Origin: Prunella strophiata | Taxonomy: Eukaryota; Chordata; Aves; Passeriformes; Prunellidae | Direction: 5' to 3' | Length of the DNA stretch: 64,000 nucleotides | Assembly (NCBI GenBank): GCA_036583965.1 | Contig: JAZBQD010000014.1 | Span: 46,650,990 to 46,714,989 of the forward strand | Part shown: one piece after another, positions 22,701-36,512 of the stretch | Layout: the number at the start of each line of letters is the position of its first letter | Position numbering within the stretch: the first letter of the stretch is position 1 | Notes under the pieces: model-generated | What the model saw: the letters and a program-made list of their open reading frames with translations, nothing else | Database searches by the model: none | Told to the model about the DNA's origin: nothing | Position numbers and translations under genes: made by a program

Positions 22701-25700
22701 TAGACCAAATGCAACTTACATAAAGAACAAGTTATTTAACTTGATGTTCAGGTCAACCCCCATTCCAAGAGAACATAAATCTGACATAAAGCCATGTGCT
22801 TCTCGTGCATCACACACACTCCACATTGGGATCTACCATTACACAGACTCAAATACAGAGTGTGTACACATTTCTTACTGTTATTTTTCTTTTCTATCAT
22901 AGCTTGCATAGCAGAATAAAGAACTTTCAAACACCCCTTCTGAAGATTTGTGGGAACTCAAGAAAATGCACCAATTAATGCTAGCCTGCTCAGAATATGT
23001 AATACATATGAAAGAACTGCTATTGCTACATTCTTCCATGACTCTAAGTCATATTTTGCTGTATTTTGCGGTAGATTTTAATAGTATGCCTAATATTTTC
23101 AGGGGCTTTCACTCTAATTTATACTAGTGTGCCAAAGGTGGACTTTGTTTAAAACAGAGCTGTCTTGTCTATGTAATAGTGATGGTAGATTTTTTTCAGA
23201 AATCTTGTCTTTTTTTTTTTTTTTTAATTCCTTCTGGTTATAATAAACTTTATAATATGCCATAATTTGCATAGATTGACTATATAATTTCATTACACAA
23301 TGAAATATATGTATACAATTATACAATTTCATTCATAATTTCATAGCTCTGCATGAGATTGATACCTGATCTTCTGCCATACTGTACATTGTCTTTCTCT
23401 TTCTTTGTCATGAAGAAGAAGCACTCAGTCATGAAGTAGTGATGATGGCCCCAGTGTCAGAATTATCTGTCCAAATCAGTGGACCTAAGCTTTTCAATAT
23501 TTCAGAAAATCTAACTTTTTGCTGTCTCAGTTATGAAAATGTTGAACTTTGCTTGCTCACTTGTGTAGGACTTTATTGCCCATACACTAGACAAATTATT
23601 AGATACATGATTCACAGTCAGTGCCTTGTAGCCTGGATTTTTGTGAACTAGATGGGTCTGTCCCTATACTTTGTGCATGTATGCAGATCAAAAGGGCAAT
23701 AGAAATCTTCCTCAGATCCTAAGAATCTCTTTCAAATGCCAAGGCAGTGACAAATTCAAAATTTGCAGAAAACAGAAGGGTTCTTTCAGTGTAGCTCTGA
23801 CTTCACAGCACCTCAGCTTCTGGGTACACCTTTGCTGCCCTGTTAACTCTGGGCTCTGGTCTGCACAGCTTACTTATTGCCTTGAGCTCCAGGTCCAGTT
23901 TGAAGCATCCAGCTGGACACAAGGCCATGGAGCTGATTGTGCTCATCATGGGAGTATCTAATACAATATCTGTCTATAAAATTCTGGCTAAGGACTCAGA
24001 AATCTGAACAGTCATCTTTATTAGTTTAAGTCCAAAATTTAAAAAGCATAGAAATAATCATTGCACCATTAAGGCGTTGTGATAAATAGAGCAGAAAGTG
24101 GAGTTCAGCAAAGAAGTGTTTGGCCACATTGGATAGTAACAGAGGTCAAATCTAACTTGAAGATATTGATCAGAGTAAAAGTGGCATGCTACTAGAAGAA
24201 AAAAACCTCCTGATTCTCAAATTTGTGTTTATTGTTAATTTTTCATTTCAGTGGTGGGGAAACCAGTGCAAGGGCTGCCTGAAAACAGGACCTGCCATCT
24301 GCCTGGGCAGCAGTTACCCATAACTTTTTTCAGACACAGACCATTCTATGAGCTACCTGATCCTGTGAGGGCATGCACAAAACCCGGCCCATCTCCCTTT
24401 GAGCTGCCTTTCAGCTCCAAGTGTTGCCAGTTAAAGAATCTTCTCTGTTTATTCTGTTATGTTTTTCATTATGAAGCTTATGTATTGTCTTCTTTTCTTG
24501 TTCTTGTACTCAAAATGCTGAATTATTGGTCATGGTTCTGTGTGACCTGGTTCTGACGTTCTTAGTCTAGCTGCTATATTTTTGTTACATGGTATTTCAG
24601 GTACATCACTCTTTTGGAAAAGTACATTTCTTTTGTGAAGGAACTTCTATTGTGTGCCTGTTTTTCACAATATATATGTACGGTGCCTGCTGCAAGTGAT
24701 TGTCTGCTGTATACATAAAAATAAGGTGTTTTAATCATGATGTGCCCATCATTCCTGCTGGACAATTTACAGTAAAAACTTTTAAAATGTTTAAAAGAAA
24801 AAAAGGAAGCACTGATATTCCTGGAAATTTTCTGTTCAAGGAGGTAAAAAAACCAAAGCCCAGTACTTATTCAATACTGCCTATTGGAGACAAGAAAATC
24901 CAAGTGTGTACTTTTCTCTTCTGTGTTTTCTGAAGCTCATCAAATGTAGGCTGTTTCATATCAATGTCAGGAATGAAATGTCAGAATTACAGGCCTTACA
25001 AATTTTCCTGAGCCTGAGCAGCCAAAACACAGAGCCATCTTGAGCTGACCTTCATTGAAGAGGAGCAAAAGGAATGAAGAACTCTACAATTAAAAGTAAT
25101 GTAACCTAAGTGATGATGTGATTTACAAATCATAACTACAGCTTTCAGAAACAAACAGGAAATGCCTGTGATCTGGTGAATTTCAGTATGATGTTTTCCA
25201 TTTCTAAATTACTAAGAACTTTTCAAAAGCCCAGATTAAACTGAGAGAAAAGGGATTTGTTTCCATCAGCAGGGTTATTTATTCCACACAAGTAGATTTT
25301 TACTTGCGATGAAGGCTCTCACTGCCTTAGGAATATGAGGTTAGTTCGAGCTGTCTTGATATCAAATAATAATTACATGCTTTATGACCTCTGTCATAAA
25401 GCATCCAAGAGATCAAAGGCCAAAATACTGTTGGTTCATTTTATGTTGATTTTGTTCAGTGCTAGTAACAGATGGGACGTTGGATATTTTCTTGTAAAGA
25501 AAAACTGCTTTAAGTGCAGGAAGCTGTTGCTTAATTTGTTGTGTCATTTTCATAATTTATCTTTAAATTTGTCTTCCAACCATAACATAACCATAAGAAT
25601 GGACATTTGATAACATGAAGGCAGTTCTGAAATTTTCTAAAAAAAGGCATAAAAATGTATTTTAGATTTGCAGTCACAGAACAACCTGGCATCAAAATAT

Positions 25701-26174
25701 AATTTAATAATTTATTTTTATTTGTACCCCTTTCAAATCACTGATACACCATTAATTGATTTCCTGCAGCTATCTTTACAAAAATCATATAAAGTTCAAA
25801 GTATATTATATTGCTCTGCATTTTGGTTCATTTATTATTACAAACTTTTCTGTTTAAAATCTGTAATGCTACAGATTTTTTTTTCTGTAAGGAGGTTTAT
25901 GAAAAGTGTCATCAATAGGGAAATTCAAGGAGTTTAAATAAGAATAAATTAATGCCCTAAATTGGCATTTTGAGAAGACACCAAAGTCAATATTACCTCT
26001 CCGTGAGTGCAGTGAGGATAAATTACAGAATAAATGCTCAGGACTTATTATATGTTGTTGGAAAGAGATGGTACTTTCAGCATCAGTTTTTCTTGCAGTG
26101 GACACAGCAGCACTGGGTTGATACTGACACATGAACAGGAATGTCACCTGCCAGTATCTTTACAGCTTGCCTAG

Positions 26175-26211
<37 letters not shown>

Positions 26212-27084
26212 TGGTTAAAGCCCAGGAAGACGTCTCAAAAGTACTTTTTTTCCTTTCCAGAATTTCCTCTTAGATCTTTATCACTCTTTGTCCCTCAATT
26301 TGGTCTCTATATAACATAAATAATAAAAGTTACTAGTTCTCAGGATTTCTGAATGACCGTGACTCATTGATTGTTTTCTATGAGTTTTTTTTTGCTGTCA
26401 AGTAATATGAAAATCTGAAGTTTTACTTACAGGGTTATTAATAATTTATAAAGTAGTATACACTTAACAAACTAGTCTAATGTTTGCAAAACAACTTCCA
26501 GTGCCATACCTATAACTTTGGAGTTTTTCTGGTTTTGGGGTTTTTTTGGTTTAGAATTAAAAAAAAAAAAAAAAAAATAGGGTAGTATCTCCTTAAAGTC
26601 TTGTTCTGACAGCAATATGCTACCAGTGAGGAATCTTTTTTTTTCTTAGACATCACAGGTTTTGTACAGATACATTTGAAAGCCTCTAGTTTTGATGGCT
26701 GTGAGGTCCCAAAGCTGAGTATTTAACCTGGTCTTTTCAAAATTTTGCAGATCATAAAACCAGAAGTGCTATTGTATAATGCAAGCTGGTAGAGCTGTCT
26801 ACGTTAATTCTTATTTGAGGTACAAACTATCTTTTAGAAAAATATTGCAAAATTTCTATTGAGAAGGTTATCTGCCATAGACCATAGGAAGTTGCTCACT
26901 TCAGTTTGCAAAAATATGCATCTTTATTTCTAGAATGGTTTTGTCCAGATTTTCCTACTATTTTACCTCCTTATATTGCTAACTTCATGGTTTTGATAGA
27001 TTTAAGAGTCCATAATCAAATCTGTATAATTCCCCATGGTAACAGCTTAGAGGTTAGGTCCAAATCAATCTTTAGTATTCTCAG
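19741..27084. other. Gene-poor AT-rich DNA
   Basis: No recognised gene. A C/T-rich segment at 20340-21100 gives a 151-codon + strand frame without recognisable domain. A segment at 24240-24440 has a fair splice acceptor (TTTTTCATTTCAG) and locally higher GC, but its frame starts at GTG and shows no domain. Simple runs: T17 at 22003-22019, T16 at 23210-23225, A27 at 26176-26202 and A19 at 26559-26577. A GGAT-rich imperfect patch lies at 21209-21250. Confidence 0.6.
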
Positions 27085-27680
27085 CTGATAAACTAAGCAG
27101 ATTGAGCACTTTGAATCTTTTACCCTGAATCATGATTAACAGTCCCCAAGTCAGGCTTGTGACTCCTCTCTGAACTTCTTCAACAATATTCCTGAACCAT
27201 GGACCCCAGCTCTGGACAAAATATTACAGTAATGATTTCATCAGTGCTAAATACAACAGTAACATAATAACTTTCGACACCTATCTTCATTCATTATTCC
27301 TCTGATACCTATTTATTAAGCTCATATTAGACATTTTGTGCACCATGTCACATTGGGAAATTACACTCAGATGACTATGAACTCTGATCCTCAACTCTTT
27401 TTGAGAAGTGCTGTTTCCCAGAACTCTCTTAATTACAGGCTGAAATGCTAGTTCTTAGATATTTAGTTATGTTAAATATATTTGCCAAGGTAAGCTTGGT
27501 ACTGTTTACAAGGGATTTGATTACCTGATGTTAGTAATTATCATTTCTCCAGTCACTGTTTTGTTTTCAAATATGAGCACTGATAGCCCCACTCTGGTGA
27601 ATCACCTGGGCCCTAATGTTCAGTCCATGGAAGGAAGATTCCCTCAAAACATATTCCCATAAGAATGATACAGTTTCTCA
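27085..27680 (-). repeat. Ancient CR1-class LINE relic (reverse transcriptase C-terminal part)
   Basis: The minus strand around 27260-27200 translates to a decayed version of the CR1 ORF2 block reading 'L.LYLALM...L..Y.VQSWG', which corresponds to the conserved 'LYSALVRPHLEYCVQFW' segment. The spacing of neighbouring blocks on the + strand (AAGCAGATTGAGC, CTCTCTGAAC, CTCTGGACAAAATATT, GTGCTAAATACA, CACATTGGGA, CTTTTTGAGAAGTGCTG) follows the antisense order of amniote CR1/L3-like elements. Stops and indels are frequent, so it is old, probably older than the bird radiation. The boundaries are approximate. Confidence 0.7.
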
Positions 27681-30279
27681 GGACACAACTTGGCAAGATG
27701 CATATCTGAATACCACAGAGATAAGCAAGGAAGGTGGTCATCTTCCTTACACCAGTTATAAATTTGCACAATGCTGCTGATAAGAAAGACCTTTCAAAGT
27801 AAAGGTAGTCAATATCATCCTGGTATTGAATGAAGATGAATTGTCTTTTTTTTTTTTTGTTCTACATTAACCCATCACTGATACTGTAATAATACATGTA
27901 TTATGAGAACATATACAAAGACTGGGTTAAATAGCTTTAAATTATCTCTGCAAATCTAAAACTTCCAATTAAATCTCCTCAAAATATATATTTTTTTCTG
28001 CAAAGTAGGTTGCAAAGCAACAGTGTCAGAGCAAAGATTAGTCCTCCTGAATCCCAGCAACTGGTTAGAACACCCTTTCTCACCTCTTAGCTATAGTAGT
28101 TAATAAGATGAGTTTTAATTGAAAAGTAGATGTAAAATTTACAGTTCTGTTAAAAAAAACTCTTAAGATGTAAGACTTGGTCAAAAGAAAAGTATTTAGG
28201 CAAAGATGCTCTCTATTTGAGCTACTGGTGTACCAAATTATACATTTTACAGCTATACTGAGTAGGAATGTCCCTGTCCCATCTTTAAAGTAAGGAGACT
28301 GTATACAATCTCAAGATATCACTGATTTGTTATCCCTCCAACTTGTCTCAAATAAAGCATTAAGTAACAAGAAGAAACCTTCAGCAGGCAGAGAAGGATG
28401 GGTTAATTGTACTTCTTACTAAAAATACCTGTACACATGATATGTGATGCTTTATTTCTATTTTTAATCCTTATTTTCTTCAGTTTTATTCAGATTTATG
28501 ATATATGTGTTATCTATATTTGCATTTTTATATATGTATACTGTATATATATGTAAATATATTATTGTAGGCTTTTGGGGAACAAACAATCAAGATATTG
28601 CAAAAAAGCTTCATAGAAGGGCATATTTGTTCCTCTTCAAAAATGAGCTCAGAGGATATGCAGGACTAGTCTTTCAAAACTAGTTACAGTTTCTTCTTTC
28701 ATAGTCTGCTCTGTCCTGTCTTGTTTTGCTCCTCAGCTGAAGTTACAATATAAAGTAAGTTTGTTAGCTCTATAGGATTGTAATTTATGATGCTGGTTTT
28801 GGCTCCTACGGGACCATATTCTGGCCAGAAATCACCACAATAAAGATGCAGTTCATCTTCCCTTTGAATTTCTCATCTTTTTTTCTCCCTTAAGAAGCTT
28901 TTCAGGAGAAGGCAGAAAGCAGTGGGAACCAGCTCCGCTGGTTTTACACTGTTTGACAGTCTCCCTTCAGCCAGGGGAATTTTCACATTGGTATCTGTGA
29001 CCAGATTCCGAGTTTCTTTACTGTTCAAAGACTGCAAAATAGCTGGGTCAAGGGGCAGAGACTTTATCTGAATTTATTTTGCTTAAGCTTGAGGTCTGGT
29101 CTTGTTTAACTAATAAGATCTCATTACATCATAGCCCATGCAGCTATGCCTTGCAAAGTCTTCCTTGGACAAGACAGTGAAAAGCAATTAAGAAAATGAT
29201 GAACACAGAAGTTGCTCAGGCTAGTTCAAATGAAGCTTTTTGCACTCAGCCCTCAAGTCTTCACTCTAAATTGATAAGAGAATGGGGAATGGGAGGAAGA
29301 AATAATTGTACATTTCTTTACTACTTGTAATCTTAGTCTGTAAGGAACATCCCTTTATTCTACCAGAGAGATTAGATCCTTTGTTTCATTACAAAAATTT
29401 CCTCTCATCTGCAATGTCACAGAGAAGTCAAATCTAAAACCAACATTACTATTGCTACACAGATATTTTGTGGACTACCAGACCCTGTAAATTTTGTGTC
29501 TTAAACTATTGTTTAACAAAATGAACCACTAAATACTTGCAAATGTGCTGTCAGTAATTTCATATTTGTGTTTTCCCACTCACTTCAGCAAATTATTAAA
29601 AGATAGAGAATAATCACAAAACAGAATCCAGCTAAGCTTTGAACCCAGAATTTTCCATGCTGTAGTAAAGTGACACATGCCACATGAATTAGTGGACAAG
29701 TGTTTCCAAGTAGTAGGAGGAGTACCTTCAACAGCTATGACTACATCTTTTCCCTGGCTACAGACTACTGTTGTCTTATTGTGTTATAAGATCCATTGGA
29801 AACTAACTGAAATAGACTTTTTGCAGTGTGTGGTACAACAGTTCTCAGCTTGCAAGTGTTAACTGCTATTGACATAGACACCTTAAATATTCATAATAGT
29901 AATGAAAACAACACCTTAAATATTCATAATAGTAATGAAAACAACACACTTCTTTTTAGAAATTTTTATTTTCCATTTATTCATATATCTTCTTCATGAA
30001 ATAAAATGCAGGAGTGTTCCAGAATTTTCAAACTGCCTTAAAGAGCAGTCATAAGGAATATTATACATGGTCCCATTTACCTTCATGGGGCCATAAGTAC
30101 CTCATGATGACAATTCTAACTCTACTAAGCTCATAGACTGGAAAGTCAGACCTGGCTTTTGTGATCATGAAGCCTTAACACCTGCACCACCTAGGCTATG
30201 CATTTTTTTTTAATTATTTTTTTCATTCTATATTAGTATATTCCTAGGAAAATATCCACACTTGCTTTAAAACTCGATT
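27681..30279. other. AT-rich DNA, no gene
   Basis: No open frame with recognisable content. Holds a T13 run at 27846-27858, a TA-rich patch at 28500-28565 and the 33-bp tandem duplication listed separately. If the CR1 relics on either side were once a single element, this interval would be mostly later insertion. Confidence 0.55.
29878..29943. repeat. Perfect 33-bp tandem duplication
   Basis: Two head-to-tail identical copies of a 33-bp AT-rich unit (29878-29910 and 29911-29943), followed by a short partial start of a third (ACACA). Because the copies are identical, the duplication is recent or under copy-number turnover. It could be polymorphic between individuals or an assembly artefact. 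Confidence 0.9.
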
Positions 30280-31050
30280 ATGATGGGGAACCCCTGACAG
30301 CATGTAACAAACAATTCCAGAATATTCTTACTGTCCAGAATAATCTTGCAGTTAAAATTGTTTTTCTAGGCTTTAGTCTGGATTTGTCTCACTGCAGATG
30401 TCATCCTTTGGAATATCTTACATGTTGTCTGCTGTAGTGAAGGCTCCACTATTATCAAAACATATTGCAGATATTGTGATAAAAGTTTTTAAAATTTATT
30501 TGAATTCTTATTACCCTTCCATTAGCCATTTCCAAGTTTTAACCATCTCTCTACAACTGCAGACACACATTCTTTCTGATCACAGCTAGCATTGATGCCT
30601 GAGCAAGAATTTTGTTTGGTTGATTATCTATCCTGATCCCTGTGGGTTTTCGAAAGTGCCTGGGCCTTTTCCAACACAGGTTTTGTCTCACACCCATTCC
30701 TTTCCAGAAAATATCCTCTCCACGTTTTGAATTCCTTTCCCCCCATGTATCACTTTAACCTGTATTTCATTCATTGTTTGGTACTGATATCAGATTGACA
30801 AGCCTGTCCATGCTGTCCTGTTTACCATTTAGAAATACAGTTAGAGATTTTGCATTCTTCCATTCTTTTAGAACTTCATTTGTTTTCTTAGATTTATTGG
30901 AAATCTATATTTGTGTTAAAGCAAAACCTCATCCAACTCTTTTAAGTCTCTTGAATATCAGTTATCTATGTCTATTTATTTTAAAATCTCCAGCTTTTGT
31001 AGCTTCTGTTTATTGTCCTTTCCTACTGCTGTAAAATTGAAAGCTGTTTA
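30280..31050 (-). repeat. Ancient CR1-class LINE relic (reverse transcriptase N-terminal part)
   Basis: The minus strand near 30815-30775 decodes, in a decayed frame, to 'DRLVNLISV', matching the conserved 'YRPVSLTSI' motif of CR1 reverse transcriptase. To the right, blocks such as CATTCTTCCATTCTTTTAGAAC, CTTAGATTTATTGGAAATC, CAACTCTTTTAAG and TTTTGTAGCTTCTGTTTA keep the antisense order of amniote CR1 ORF2. A 30400-30480 block (GTCTGCTGTAGTGAAGGC) resembles antisense text nearer the 3' end of such elements. Highly mutated, with no intact frame. The left border is uncertain. Confidence 0.65.
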
Positions 31051-34000
31051 TTCATCATGTGCTATGATCAAATCATTCTGCTTTATCTTTTTAAGTTTGT
31101 GATCACATTTTCCATATATGACACTGTCCCCTAACTCTATCTTACAGTGGTTAAAACTGCCTAAGTTAAAAAATTATTTCCTGGTAAGAATAACTTTCCC
31201 TTAAATTCTATTGCATTTGTTGTAAAGGGCAGTGGTGAATGCTATTTTGTTATTCTTGTGTTGATCTTTCTAGTTTTAAAACAATCAATCATTCTCCCTC
31301 CATTGCTACAGATAGATACTTAAAGTATTGCCAAACAGTATGATTTGATACTCTGCAGTGGAGAACCCCCTGTTGCTCTATTAGGACTTTCATGTTTTAG
31401 TGTTTGTCACAACTTGTAAATAAAGATGTCATTCTTCTACTTGGTAGTTATAGCACATATTAGCCAAACTAAACCTTCAATTTTGAAAGTTAGTTCTCAG
31501 TCCCTATACTCAATTCTGTCATTATACGACACTGATAAAGTCACTAGTTATAACAGCAAGTTCCAAAATGTTACCTTGCTGTAAAAAGTCCATACCTTTT
31601 CACAAGTTCTGTTCATAGCAGAGCTGACTGCATCCTCCTCCTTCACCACAGCACTGCTAACTGAAGTCTGTCCCTTCCTACCTTTCCTGGTCCCTCCTCT
31701 TATATTACCCAAATTCATTGGAGGTACCTGTGTCCTATTAAGGGCACACCTGCTCTAAATCTTAGAAATCAGACCAGCTGCAACTCTTTAAGAGGGTAAA
31801 ATTACCTTCAGTAATCTGAATTATCTCCCACACAATTCAAAGGAATTATAGGCATTCAAAGCATCATCATTAATCTCCTGTCACATCTAACAATTTAAGA
31901 AACCTAAAGATACCACATCATTCATAAAACAGATTGCTAAGGAAGTGTCTACAATTCTGTTGTTTGATTATGTTCTTACTTCTGCTTACCTGCTCTACAT
32001 TTTTTCAAAGGCGATTACAACATTCATTTTGAAAATTCAATCATATAAATATTCCCATCAGCTTTTAGGACAACTAAGACAAAGTCATTTAATAAATGAA
32101 CAATATCAATTTCACTGGTTCAGCACTTAGGTTTCTGACACTGATGTACAGTACAGAATTTGATCTTTTATTTTGCTATCAGTACCTGAATATTATTCAG
32201 GATGAGTGTTTCTGTTCTGGTATGAGTGTTAATTCACTACTGAAATGTCATAGGATAGTTGCTTACATATCCATTGGTATCAGTGTGGGTAGAGGGAGTT
32301 ATTAGCAAAGGACAGTGCAGAAAATGTTCAGGGTTGCTTTGATAATTAACTATTTTAAAGCTTCTCCACAGTATTTGAAGTCCTTTCAAACATGCCTGCC
32401 CAAAAAGAAGTCAAAGCTTAATTTTGAAAGAAGAAGTTATATTTGTATAATTTTTGAAATGCCAAAATATTTTCCCATTTCTATATTAAAGTTGCACATT
32501 TTAAATAACCTGTGATACACAGACTACTATAACATGAATTTAATTTCATATCAATATAAAGAATATAAGAAGCATACCTTACTGATTTATTGTTACTATT
32601 TATTGAGTACTTTTGTTTTTTATTTCTTTGTCTCCATATGCTTTGCAGTTAGCTTGTGATAGTCACAGCAAAACCAGCAATCTTTCTGTAGATTTTAAGT
32701 AATGCTTGCATTGGGCAAGTTTTCAGGTAATACTTGTATTAGGCCCAAACCAGCTCCCATTAAAATCCATGAATAAACTAGCAGTTATCTCCTAGAATAA
32801 TCCCTCTTAAACCTTTATTACAGCAAGTAGCACCAGTTCACCTGTTATATTAAATTCAATAAATTACTATAAGAAGTATGCAGACATATCTGCTGCACAG
32901 GTAATTCTTCAAGTGGGCACTTACTGCTTTTCCTTTTTTCCATATGGATTTGGAGCAGGTCCAAAATAAAGGTTTTCTGGGCATCCATGTAGTGCAGCAT
33001 GGTGCTGTAGTGGTAGATTTTCAATAAAAGAGAATGCCAGAATTTTATATGTGTAGCTGGAAGAGATTTTTAAGAAGTCAGCATACTTTTAAGCTCTTTT
33101 CAAGACCAAATATTCAACATTCAGCTGTACCCTTTGATAATCTTGTTTCTTGAATAGGTGCTGACTTCTTTCCTAAGGTGGTGACTTCTGAAAGTCTGAC
33201 AAATAAAGGACACTCATGGATGGAAGAATTATTCCTTTGATGAGAAAATGTTGACCTCTCTCCTACAGCTAAGATGCTCACTGCCAGATTTCTGGGACAA
33301 AGCACTCCAGCAAAGGCACACAAAATTACCGAATGGTTAGATTGAGGTAGGAAGGTGAATATGATCCAAGCAGTTGGCTCAACAAACTTTCCAAATACTA
33401 GATTGAGCTTCAGCTGTAGCCTCGTGCAGGAATATAGACCACAGGAGCTAGCACAGTCCATTGTTCAACTGCAGTCAGCAACAGTGGATTACTAGAAGGA
33501 TTTGAGAGTAGTTGAAGTATTTTATCATGAAAAGAAAAGACGTCTACCACCAAAAAATTAGACTATGAAAATAAAAATAGTGTCTTCTAAAACAATATTT
33601 TTTTTTTCCTTTTTAACAACTAGGTATGAAATGGTTAAACTTCTAGTACTTCTCCTTGCAAATAATTTGTTCTAAAAAGTACTGGTTTTCTGAGTCACTT
33701 ATCTTTGCCTGCTGCTTTGTTTCTTACACAATGAGTAAAATAACTGACAATCTAAAGTGCAGCACTATGATATCCACTTGTTTAGATGGTATGTTATCCT
33801 AAATTTCTCTGATTCTCCTCCTAGCTGTGTTGGTTGTGTAGCTGTAGCAATAAAAAAAAACATTTTTTTCTGGTGAAGGAAAGTGAAAAGTTGAATGCTA
33901 AGGAAACAAGCAGTATTTATTTGATTATATGTTTATACAAATTTGGAAAATAAAGTTACTTTGCTGCTCCTGAATCACATAACTCTGTAATTCACATCTA

Positions 34001-34906
34001 CAAGGCAGTATCTCTATTGCCTTCAAAATATGTGTCCTGAGGTTTTGTCCCTGAAGTCCTCTTAAATAAATTTTAAAAATGAGCTTGTTTATTCAGTGTT
34101 TGACTAGTGTAAAACTCCTGTATCTAACCATATTGTTAACATCCACAGTCTGCTTTCAATTTGCTTCCCAAACCATGAATTCTATAAAAGTGCTTGTGGG
34201 TGGAAAGATGACTACTTAATGCATGCTAACTTGTATGTATAACATAGAAATGTTTTTTAAAAAGACAGCTCTGTCCCTTAATCCTAAATACTGACAAAGT
34301 TTCTAGAGTTCTCAGAATGTTGCTACAGATGTGTAAACGTCAGGAAACTGAATTGAATTTCGCATCTTAAATGTGGTCCATGTGTTTGTGTTACTGGAGG
34401 AAAGAATTGTCTGGACACAGCTGTAACTGTTGTTTGGTTACTCATAGGTTTCTCTAAATGTAAGTAATCTCAGCTTAAAAGGAAAGAGCTAGAAAATAAC
34501 TGTATGCTCTTTTTGGTATTACAAAGTCATAATCTTGCATCAGGGTTGAGAACAACATCTAGAGTGTAAGAGAACAGAATCAATCCTGTTTTCTTTTGTG
34601 AAGTAGAACCCTGTCTGTTCCTTCCACAAGATTCAGGTTCTGGCCTGATGATTTTACACTCTGGGAGATTAAACCATAGCCCCAGAGCCCCACATGTGTG
34701 CCCTGTGAAGATGTAATGGGGCAAGTATATCAGAGACCTTTTGCTGCTTTAGCACAAGAAGCCCACTCATCTATTCCTCTACTCCTCTACCAACCCACAC
34801 ACCTTGTTTGTTCTGAGTGTGGCTGGAGCAGTTCATCTGTAGGTGATGCTTTCCCACCAGAGCACACATAGCTTGTGGCAGAGGCACTTCTACACAACCT
34901 TCTCCT

Positions 34907-34925
34907 GGGGGGGGGGGGGGGGGGG
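34907..34925 (+). repeat. G19 homopolymer
   Basis: Nineteen consecutive G on the + strand (C19 on the minus strand) in otherwise AT-rich DNA. Such runs can form quadruplexes and are prone to length error in sequencing. The polyproline stretch of an overlapping minus-strand frame is simply a product of this run. Confidence 0.9.
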
Positions 34926-36412
34926 TGAGAAAGTACTATAGCTGGAAGAGGAAAGTAGAAGCAACAGAATAAATAAAAGAAAAATTCTTCTGTCAGGAAT
35001 ATTTCTGCCAGCTTTAATGAAAAATTTCTGCAAGTCCCCATGTCTGGTTTTGCTCTGAGGAAATCATGAAGGAGAAAAATGCAAATAAATGAGTACAAGA
35101 TAGAAAAGCTGGACTTCAGAGCTGGGTGGTACTTGTGGAGACTCATTGTTTTACAGTCAGGACTACATTTTTGTTGTTAAACTTGCTTTTTGGCTTATCT
35201 GGCCCCTATATGGAATACCATGTACACCATAACCTCGAAAACAGCATCTGGGCTGTCTCTACATCAGGCTGAAGAAGTTGGGAACTTTGGAGTGAAATTC
35301 AGTGGTCACTGCTCTGAGTTGCTGAAAGCAATAGCAGAATAGGCTGAAGACATAGCGCTGCTTTAAGTGCTGCCCTTCTCAAGGACTGCCATACCCTGCT
35401 ATTTTGCTATTCAGACTCCTGAATCCTCTTTTGGAGACAAGTGTTTATATGGTCTATTTCACAAAAGACACAGGTGTTCTCACCAATGGTTTGAAACTGA
35501 CAATAAAGGGGAATTGTTGCAAAGTCTTTGTATATATATATAATAGCTAAATTATGATGCTATTCTACCTGACTTCTAAACCCTCCTTGAACCTAAGCCA
35601 TCAATCACCTTCCAGGACCATGACCTAAGCATTTGTTTTTGGTTGGTTTGGAGTAGGGCTGTAGTGTCCCTTTGCAGAACAGGGGTCAAAGACCAGTGGG
35701 AGCAGCAGGAGAAGAGTTGGTGTGCAGTGCAGCAGGTGGGGTGTTTACCCAGGAAATAGTAGCCTTGGGTCAGCGGCTGTTCTAAGGACTGCTCTCAGGG
35801 CATTCTATCTAGTTTCAATTCAATCCTCAGCTGCACAGAAGATACTCAGTTTTAGAAGGTTGGTAAGGTTGAAGAAACTCACCAAACTCTTCATCCTGAA
35901 TGTGACAGTTATTATTTTTAGTATTTACAGAAACAGTGCCTTAGGAGCCTAAGCAATTTTATTGGCACCTTATCAGTGTTAACTCCTGGAAGCCAAACAA
36001 GGATTTGAAAGGTTACAATCTTAGATTTACATGCCTAAATTTTAGTACCACCTTACAGGTCACATGCCAAACTCTTCAGAAGTTATAAGCTGTTCATGAG
36101 ACTCACACAGCTACTTGTTTATGTATGTTTGTGATACTGCTCCCTGGGTTGTACTTTGGAAACTCACCAAAAGGTTTAGCAGTCTTAAAACTTTCCTCAC
36201 CTTTGGCTAAATAAGACTTTCACATATACAACTAATGGTTGGGGGATCAGGACCCAAAAAGTCAGCATGGCCTGTTTGGCACAAAACAGGAAAAGAATCC
36301 AGAAAAATGTATAGGTCATCCTTATATCCAGTGTCAAATATAATATCAAAATTTTTGACAAATTTTCTAATATAGAAATTGAGTTTCAAGATTTGCACAA
36401 AAATTTTTAAGG

Positions 36413-36512
36413 TTTTTTTTTTTTTTTTTTTGGTTGGGTTTTTGTTTGTGTTTGTTGTTTGCTTGTTTGTTTTTTGTGGGGAGGGGTTTGGTTTTTTTGG
36501 TTTTTTTTGTTA
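36413..36512 (+). repeat. G/T-rich low-complexity tract
   Basis: About 100 bases almost free of A and C on the + strand, beginning with T19 and continuing as short T runs separated by G or GG. It resembles degenerate poly(T) with interspersed guanines. No coding role; the overlapping frames rich in Phe or Lys are artefacts of composition. Confidence 0.8.

Noticed and set aside
24251..24556. 101-codon frame after a fair splice acceptor
   Set aside because: Opens at GTG, no domain, and its second half is hydrophobic AT-rich translation. The acceptor alone is not enough to call an exon.
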